A stretch of DNA of 64,000 nucleotides from contig CBDFLD010000023.1 in NCBI GenBank assembly GCA_965249005.1, forward strand, positions 496,001 through 560,000, written 5' to 3'. Shown here piece after piece: positions 58,684 to 64,000 of this stretch. The first letter of the stretch is position 1, and each line of letters begins with the position of its first letter. Made by a program: the position numbers and the translations under genes. Source of the stretch: CBDFLD01 sp965249005 (lineage in GTDB: Bacteria > Acidobacteriota > UBA6911). The notes under the pieces are model-generated. The model saw only the letters and a program-made list of their open reading frames with translations, was not told where the DNA came from and did not search any database.

Positions 58684-60945
58684 CTAGTTGGCCGCCAGCG
58701 GCAGATCGATGACGATCCGCGTTCCGAGTGGAATGTTCGGTTCCGCACTCACCTGCCCATGATGCTCGGTAACGATCTGACGAACGATGGCCAAGCCGAG
58801 GCCGGTTCCACCTTTTCGAGTAGAAAAGTACGGGAGAAACAGACTGTTCTGGTATTCATCTGGAAACCCCTTGCCGGTATCGGCAATCTCGATCCGAACG
58901 GAACCCTTCAGCGAATTCCTGGAGGTTTGGATTTGCAGGATCTTTGCGTGGGCGTTGTCCGCCATCGCTTCCAGAGCGTTATCGAAGAGGTTCCGAAACA
59001 CTCGCTTCATCTGCTCTACGTCCAGTTGAAGGTGGGGTAACGCCGAATCGAAGTTCTTTTGCAACCTGACGTCGACGAAGCGACCATTGTATAGATTCAA
59101 TGTGTTGTCGAGAACTTCGTGTACATCCTCTTCCTGCAACCGCGCGACCGGCAGCCGAGCAAATCGAGTAAACTCATCGACTAGTGTCTTCAGCGACAAC
59201 GCCTCCTGCGTGATGGTCCGGGTGCATTCCGTGACCAGGCTGTCAAAGCGGTTCCAGTCCTCAGTCCATTCCGGCCTTTTCTCGGCGGACTGTTGTATCT
59301 GGCGATAGCGGCGCAGGATTCTCTCGGCAGACAGCTGGATCGGAGTCAGGGGGTTCTTGATCTCGTGGGCTAGTCGGCGCGCCACTTCCCGCCACGCCGT
59401 CATCTTTTCAGCCCGGATGAGCTCGGTGACATCATCCATGACGATGACCCATCCGGAGCGCTCACCGCTGCCATCCACCAGCGGGGTCACGGTCGTCGCC
59501 ATATGAAGCGTCTTGCTCGGAAGGGTAAGCTCGATGTCGCGAATTACGGGCCCCAACACGGCGGCCTTGTGGAGCAACATCTTCATGGTCTCATTTGCGG
59601 GACTCTGCAACACTTGGCCCAATGTCAGGTTCTCGATCGGACCCTTGATGTCCAGCATCTGGACCGCCGCCCGGTTGATGGTTCGAATGTTGAAACGGTT
59701 ATCCAACGAAATGACACCGGTCGCGATCGTTTGCAGAATAGTTTCGATATAGCGCCGCCGGTCATCCAGCTCGACATTGGTCTGCCGAAGACTGTTCTGA
59801 GCCGCCTCGATGTTGGTCTTGTTTTCTTGGAGCTCGCCGGTCATCCCGTTGAACGAGTTCACCAGGCTGCCGAGCTCGTCGAATGCCTCGCACTGGACAC
59901 GATAGTCCAGGTTCCCCACGGCCACGGCCGCCGCCCCCTCCGCCAGAGCCTGGATCGGTCCTGTTATTCTCTTGGTCAAATACATCGCAACCCAGGCGAA
60001 GGCGAAGACGATCAGTAGCGTCGATAGCGCAAGAATCATGATGTAAGTAAAGCGAAGTGCGTTCTGCTCTTTCCGGAGCTGCTCGTAGGCCTCATAACCC
60101 TCCTTCACAGAGGACACCTGGAATTGCATGCTTTGTGAAATCAAAGACTCCGTCACCAACGCGCCCACGATATTGCCCGCCGAGTCCTGGATCGGGGCCG
60201 TCGCCCAAACTACTTCCCGAAACGGATCCATGGGCATGATTCGTTCCAGGTGCAAACGATTGGCCCCCTGGAGTGCGTCCCGGACGAGTTGTCCGATGCG
60301 CTCCTCGTGGTCCCGCGTCGAGATTCTCGTTCCTGCCTCGGCGGCAAGCTCGCCGGTCTGGTCGTATACTTGAGCTCCGCTAAACTCATATTGCCGGCAC
60401 GCTTCCTCTAGCCTTGGCTGTAGGTCTCCTACACGGACGTCGTCGTGAACAATCGACGCCACAACGGTGCCCGTGAAGCGCTGGGCCTGCTCCTGCCGCT
60501 CCTGGTAGTACTGCTCCGCAATCGCCCGACTGTACTGCAACATCTGTCCTGCGGGTGCGCTAAACCACTGATCGATGGAGCTACTGATGAGAAAATACGC
60601 CAGAAAGAACAGCAGCGTGGCAGGCAGGAGAGAAAGCGCGACAAACGTACTCACGATCTTGGTCTTGAATCCGCTGCCGACTTGGCCGCTCTTCCTCTCA
60701 AAGTACAGTTTGATGAGGTTGCGGCCCAGAACGGTGACCAGGATGAGCAGCGCCAGAATCACCAGTACCGTGGCTGTCCACAGGACCCATGTGCCGCCGA
60801 CAAACTTCGGACTCCCAACCGATGTTTGATGCAGAAAAATTTGCGTTAGAACCAACGCCAGGGTCAAGAATGCGATGGTTCCAAGCACATAATGACGGGT
60901 TCGCGCCCCGTCTGTCGGCTGGTCGTTCTTGGTTGGGATCCACAT
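58684..60945 (-). CDS. ntrY: Sensor histidine kinase, NtrY-like
   Basis: A 753-residue membrane kinase: three N-terminal helices (about 25-45, 55-75, 93-116), a large extracytoplasmic sensor (about 117-300), a fourth helix (about 300-322), HAMP (322-375), PAS (about 390-500, YIETILQTIATGVISLDN), HisKA (LAHEIKNPLTPIQLSAER) and HATPase_c (NLFDNALEAM, DTGKGFP, GGTGLGLAIV). The four-helix-plus-PAS order is that of NtrY. Followed by ntrX after 165 bp, with palindromes in the gap. Confidence 0.92.
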   Translation of the reverse strand: MWIPTKNDQPTDGARTRHYVLGTIAFLTLALVLTQIFLHQTSVGSPKFVGGTWVLWTATVLVILALLILVTVLGRNLIKLYFERKSGQVGSGFKTKIVSTFVALSLLPATLLFFLAYFLISSSIDQWFSAPAGQMLQYSRAIAEQYYQERQEQAQRFTGTVVASIVHDDVRVGDLQPRLEEACRQYEFSGAQVYDQTGELAAEAGTRISTRDHEERIGQLVRDALQGANRLHLERIMPMDPFREVVWATAPIQDSAGNIVGALVTESLISQSMQFQVSSVKEGYEAYEQLRKEQNALRFTYIMILALSTLLIVFAFAWVAMYLTKRITGPIQALAEGAAAVAVGNLDYRVQCEAFDELGSLVNSFNGMTGELQENKTNIEAAQNSLRQTNVELDDRRRYIETILQTIATGVISLDNRFNIRTINRAAVQMLDIKGPIENLTLGQVLQSPANETMKMLLHKAAVLGPVIRDIELTLPSKTLHMATTVTPLVDGSGERSGWVIVMDDVTELIRAEKMTAWREVARRLAHEIKNPLTPIQLSAERILRRYRQIQQSAEKRPEWTEDWNRFDSLVTECTRTITQEALSLKTLVDEFTRFARLPVARLQEEDVHEVLDNTLNLYNGRFVDVRLQKNFDSALPHLQLDVEQMKRVFRNLFDNALEAMADNAHAKILQIQTSRNSLKGSVRIEIADTGKGFPDEYQNSLFLPYFSTRKGGTGLGLAIVRQIVTEHHGQVSAEPNIPLGTRIVIDLPLAAN

Positions 60946-61161
60946 AAAGGCCCACAGCTTCGCATTGGAAGTGGCTCGCCGAGAAGCTTACAAGGATTTC
61001 ACCCCGCCGGCAAATCCCGCTGATTGAATTATAGCGAATGCTCCCCGCGGTTAAAAATTGAATTGGGGGCTGGCGAAATGATTGACAGTCATATTGTTAA
61101 CGTATACGCTGCCTTTCCTCGTCATGCAGATGTGAAGTCGGATCGGCTGGGAGGGGGCAAG

Positions 61162-62160
61162 TTGAAAGTGCTGATCACCGGGGGAGCGGGTTTTATCGGC
61201 TCCTATCTGTCTGAGGCGTATCTAAAGCGCGGTGATGAAGTCTACGTCATCGATGACCTCTCAACGGGCAACCGCGACAACATCGAGGGGCTTCTCGAGA
61301 ATCGCCTCTTCCATTTCTCCAATGAAACCATTCTGAAGCGGGATTTGATGCTCGAGCTGGTCGGCACCTGCGATGTGATCGTCCATCTGGCGGCGGCGGT
61401 CGGCGTCCGGCTGATCATCGAGGAACCTCTCAAGTCTCTGCACACGAATATCGTAGGGACCGAAATAGTATTGGAACTGGCGAACAAGTTTCGCAAAAAG
61501 ATTCTGATCGCCTCGACCTCCGAGATATACGGCAGGAATTCCAAGGCTCCATTACATGAAGAAGAATCGAGAGTCTATGGACCCACCACGGTGGCCCGCT
61601 GGAGCTATGCCAGTTCCAAGGCTCTGGATGAATTCTTCGCGATCGCCTATTGGAAGACACAACATCTCCCCGTCGTTATTACCAGGCTTTTCAATACCGT
61701 CGGCCCCCGGCAAAGCGGTCGTTACGGAATGGTAATTCCCCGACTCGTGCGTCAGGCCCTGCGCCATGAGCCGCTCACCGTGTATGGAGACGGCGAGCAG
61801 ACCCGCAACTTCACGTTTGTGAAGGACGTAGTCGACGGACTCATTGCGCTGATTGACGAACCCAGAGCCGTGGGAGAGGTCTTCAACATCGGAGGGGAAG
61901 GCGAAATCGCGATCAACAAGCTGGCACAGCAGATCAAGGATCTAACCGGCAGCAGCTCTGAAATCGTCCATATTCCTTACGATGAAGCATACGAGGAAGG
62001 CTTCGAGGACATGGAGCGCCGGGTTCCCGACATCGGCAAGATCAAAAAGCTGATCGGTTATGAAAACACGTACGATCTGGACAGAATCCTCTCAGAGGTC
62101 ATCCAGTACGAGAGGATCCCGCTGATCTCCCGGCAGCGCTCGAAGAAAAGTGCCCGCTAG
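61162..62160 (+). CDS. NAD-dependent sugar-nucleotide epimerase/dehydratase
   Basis: A 332-residue extended SDR: NAD-binding GGAGFIGS at the N-terminus (about 7-14), catalytic Tyr-x3-Lys in YASSK near 152, and the NVxxPRQSGRYGMVIPRLV block. It resembles UDP-glucuronate decarboxylase, UDP-glucose 4-epimerase or dTDP-glucose dehydratase; the substrate cannot be chosen from sequence. I took the TTG at 61162 because GGGAGGGGG lies just before it and the family N-terminus begins there; ATGs at 61078 and 61024 are in frame but add non-homologous residues. With the downstream GT2 it suggests surface glycan synthesis. Confidence 0.82.
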   Translation: MKVLITGGAGFIGSYLSEAYLKRGDEVYVIDDLSTGNRDNIEGLLENRLFHFSNETILKRDLMLELVGTCDVIVHLAAAVGVRLIIEEPLKSLHTNIVGTEIVLELANKFRKKILIASTSEIYGRNSKAPLHEEESRVYGPTTVARWSYASSKALDEFFAIAYWKTQHLPVVITRLFNTVGPRQSGRYGMVIPRLVRQALRHEPLTVYGDGEQTRNFTFVKDVVDGLIALIDEPRAVGEVFNIGGEGEIAINKLAQQIKDLTGSSSEIVHIPYDEAYEEGFEDMERRVPDIGKIKKLIGYENTYDLDRILSEVIQYERIPLISRQRSKKSAR

Positions 62161-62167
62161 CCAGCCT

Positions 62168-62192
62168 TTTCGAAGGGCTTCGCCCTTCGAAA
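62168..62192. terminator. Hairpin between epimerase and GT2-TPR genes
   Basis: TTTCGAAGGGC, loop TTC, GCCCTTCGAAA: a perfect 11-bp stem just after the epimerase stop. No T-run follows, and the next gene begins 20 bp later in the same direction, so it may be a partial terminator, an mRNA stabiliser or a repeat. Confidence 0.5.
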
Positions 62193-62211
62193 TTCCAAAC
62201 TCCAAACTCTT

Positions 62212-63405
62212 GTGAGAGATAAGGCTGTGCGCCCCATTACGGTTCTGATTCCTGCCCGCAACGCCGGCGCGACAATCGAGCGAGCGCTCCGCTCGGTAAT
62301 GGCACAAGGCGATTTTCCCATCGTGCTGGTAGATGATTTTTCGAGCGACGACACCGTACTGATCGCCCGGGAGCTCTGCAGAGACCAGTTGCATGTCGTG
62401 CAAACCGAGACACACGGGACGATTGGGATCGTACGCCAAACGGCCATCCAGGCGACCGACTCCCCTTACGCCGTCTGGCTGGATTCCGATGACGAATTCC
62501 TCCCCGAGCGAGTGCCGAGGATGCTGCAAGCTCTCCAAACGGACAAGGCGGATATCGTGTGCGACGGGGCCGAGCTTCACGATCCGTCCAGTCCGGTGGC
62601 AGTCCAGGTCCTCCCCATTCCGGACTTCCTGAGAGCCCGTCATCCTCTGGCCCGGCTCTTCGAGCGGAATTACCTTCCAAGCATAGGAGCCCTGGGGGTT
62701 CGGGTCGCTTTCGCCCTGGAGATCGGCTACGACCCACTTCTGCACGGAGCCGAAGACCTCGACTTCATGCTTCGTGCCATTGCTGCGGGCGGAAGGGTCG
62801 GGCTCCTCGAATCCGTTGGCTATCGGATCCACGCACAGCCGGAAAGCCTATCGCGCCAGCTGCACAACCAGAGGAGAATGGTCCGCCAGTGTCTAGGCAA
62901 GCACGACTACCACGATATCCGTCGTTTGTATTCGCAGGCCGGCTACTCCGGTCCTCTGACCCAATGGGGTTTGATTTCCGTTGCCATCTACCGGGAAGAG
63001 TATCATCGCGCCCTGCGGTGGGTTCTGGAGATCGAATCCGCCAACCCAGATGACAACCTTATCCTCGAGCCCGACGGCCCGGCTCCCTTTGTGGAGAGCT
63101 GGAGAATCCAATTTCATCGCGGCACCTTGCACCTGTATTTGGGACAGCTGACGGATTCGATTGCCTGCCTCGAAGCGGCCGAGGATATCCGGCCCTCGGC
63201 CGAGGGGGCAAACAATCTAGGTGTGGCTCTTGCTAAGTCCGGGCGCATTTCTGAGGCACGAGAGCAAGTGGCCCTGGCTTCGGCGCGCGATTCGCAATAC
63301 CTGGATGCGAATTTGAACGCTCGGAGCGATATGCCGGATCGAATCACCTCGCACCCGCTGCGCTCCCTTCCCAGCCGGAAAAGTTACTCTCCGGATGTCC
63401 TCTAG
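62212..63405 (+). CDS. Glycosyltransferase family 2 with C-terminal TPR-like region
   Basis: A 397-residue protein: a GT2 domain (about 8-230; VLIPARNAGATIERAL, VLVDDFSSDD, WLDSDDEFLPERV with the DxD-type motif), then a helical region (about 260-370) with TPR-type repeats (GTLHLYLGQLTDSIACLEAAEDIRP, NNLGVALAKSGRISEAREQ). Such fusions may add a protein-binding or chain-length role. The start is a GTG. It is probably in one unit with the epimerase 52 bp upstream. Confidence 0.78.
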   Translation: MRDKAVRPITVLIPARNAGATIERALRSVMAQGDFPIVLVDDFSSDDTVLIARELCRDQLHVVQTETHGTIGIVRQTAIQATDSPYAVWLDSDDEFLPERVPRMLQALQTDKADIVCDGAELHDPSSPVAVQVLPIPDFLRARHPLARLFERNYLPSIGALGVRVAFALEIGYDPLLHGAEDLDFMLRAIAAGGRVGLLESVGYRIHAQPESLSRQLHNQRRMVRQCLGKHDYHDIRRLYSQAGYSGPLTQWGLISVAIYREEYHRALRWVLEIESANPDDNLILEPDGPAPFVESWRIQFHRGTLHLYLGQLTDSIACLEAAEDIRPSAEGANNLGVALAKSGRISEAREQVALASARDSQYLDANLNARSDMPDRITSHPLRSLPSRKSYSPDVL

Positions 63406-63583
63406 TCCCGAATCCTGCGCCCCCGCGCGCCACTGCGCGCCCCCCCTGCGCTCCCCTGGGCTCATGGTCCGGAAGCTGATTCCTAAAGCAGCCAATAACG
63501 TGAGACGATGAGGGCACCGGATGGGTGGCCCAACGCGGGACAACCTCCCCCGGACCCCACTCTCTCAAAGAAATGGCCTTTCA

Positions 63584-64000
63584 ATGGCTTCGACGGTTTC
63601 TAACCCTTCCAAGGCAAGCCCTCAGAAAACGAGCGCACTGCGTTTACCCGACGGCACCCTAGCACCGGCGTTGTTGCACAGTGTCGTCCAAGATGATGCA
63701 GGCCACCTCTACTATTCCGACGAGTTCAATCATCGGGTTGTCTCACTCACTCCAGAGGGAGCTGTTCGCTGGTCCGTCGGGGAAAAGGGCTCCGATCCAG
63801 GGGAGTTTTGGTATCCACGCGGGCTGTCGATCGGTTGGCTCCGGACGGGCCAAGAGAATCTCCGGTGTCTAGCCGTTTGCGACGCCTGGAACCACCGTAT
63901 CCAGTTTCTCGGACTCGACGGCAAGCCACTGCACTCCTGGAACCGCTCCGGGGAGCGCGTCTTTGACGATGTCTCCGATATCCGCTTTTTGGCCCGTCAG
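63584..64000 (+). CDS. NHL/beta-propeller-type protein, 3' end cut by window edge
   Basis: 139 codons read to the window end without a stop. The protein shows repeats of the NHL type: DDAGHLYYSDEFNHRVVSL, EKGSDPGEFWYPRGLSI and AVCDAWNHRIQFLGLDGKPL, each about 45-55 residues apart (blades of a propeller). No signal peptide is seen. These modules bind proteins or RNA. The start ATG has no clear ribosome binding site. The lack of stops and the repeat pattern support a real gene. Confidence 0.75.
   Translation, partial: MASTVSNPSKASPQKTSALRLPDGTLAPALLHSVVQDDAGHLYYSDEFNHRVVSLTPEGAVRWSVGEKGSDPGEFWYPRGLSIGWLRTGQENLRCLAVCDAWNHRIQFLGLDGKPLHSWNRSGERVFDDVSDIRFLARQ

Noticed and set aside
1..64000. tRNA and rRNA genes, CRISPR arrays
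   Set aside because: I looked for T-loop-like GTTCGAATC motifs with acceptor stems, conserved 16S/23S blocks and regularly spaced repeats of 25-40 bp and saw none. An automated search would be more sensitive.

Overview
The window looks like a stretch of chromosome from an uncultivated, Gram-negative-type bacterium, most likely an Acidobacteriota or a close relative. The evidence is a mix of lipoproteins, POTRA and TPR proteins, a VWFA-related protein of the acidobacterial type (39581-40510), DUF4139 and carboxypeptidase-regulatory-like surface proteins, an NtrYX pair, and housekeeping genes (lepA, uvrA, polA, dinG, glyA, proS, trmFO, xerC, ttcA, dtd, rnd). The phylum is inferred from gene content only; no rRNA or tRNA gene was seen.

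Layout. 1-1269 is an IS256-family element whose outer tip is the first base of the window. 1371-6018 holds an MFS exporter, lepA, a small membrane protein and a TPR lipoprotein. 6075-10816 is a minus-strand chain uvrA > gmhA > unknown (perhaps deoxyhypusine-synthase-like) > DUF309, with 4-8 bp overlaps or near overlaps. 11074-19416 holds a glycosyltransferase, a lipoprotein beta-carbonic anhydrase with an altered active site, a large DUF4139 protein, a divergent GlpD-like oxidoreductase and an M48 protease. 19616-26144 is regulatory and envelope-related: an NtrC-type regulator with its histidine kinase, a TPR-like lipoprotein, and an ECF sigma > anti-sigma > HtrA-like operon whose HtrA protein has lost all three catalytic residues. 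26275-37522 holds polA, a NUDIX hydrolase, two zinc-ribbon proteins, ttcA, an MBL hydrolase, RNase D, an OmpR-type two-component pair and a fatty-acid desaturase. 37751-46904 holds a GT2, a divergent mini-pair (region-4-only sigma-like protein and a free ZAS zinc finger), VWA, barrel-less POTRA, RNase H, zinc-ribbon coiled coil, dtd, and TPR, YHS and HEAT proteins. 47208-50684 holds dinG, glyA and a truncated rpiB. 50881-52906 is an IS1595-family transposon. 52926-62160 holds proS, xerC, trmFO, ntrX, ntrY and a sugar-nucleotide epimerase. The window ends with a GT2-TPR fusion and the start of an NHL-type propeller protein.

The most unusual object is the IS1595-family element. It has perfect 23-bp inverted repeats and an 8-bp target duplication (TAAAAAAA). 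It carries a membrane-protein passenger gene plus a second, frame-broken passenger reading frame. Both end genes have an ATG exactly 53 nt from the element tips, 6 nt after a -10 box whose -35 lies in the repeat, so both are likely leaderless. The transposase start is followed by a 7-bp tandem repeat (three copies). With two copies, a conserved IS1595 N-terminus would be restored in frame, which suggests a slippage switch or recent inactivation. The element lies 19 bp upstream of proS.

Other points of interest are catalytically degenerate enzymes (HtrA-like, carbonic anhydrase, GlpD-like, Nudix box), dispersed hairpin repeats (4.57, 12.8, 31.06-31.29 kb), a REP-like inverted repeat after proS, and two tandem 15-bp palindromes at 21-bp spacing between ntrY and ntrX.
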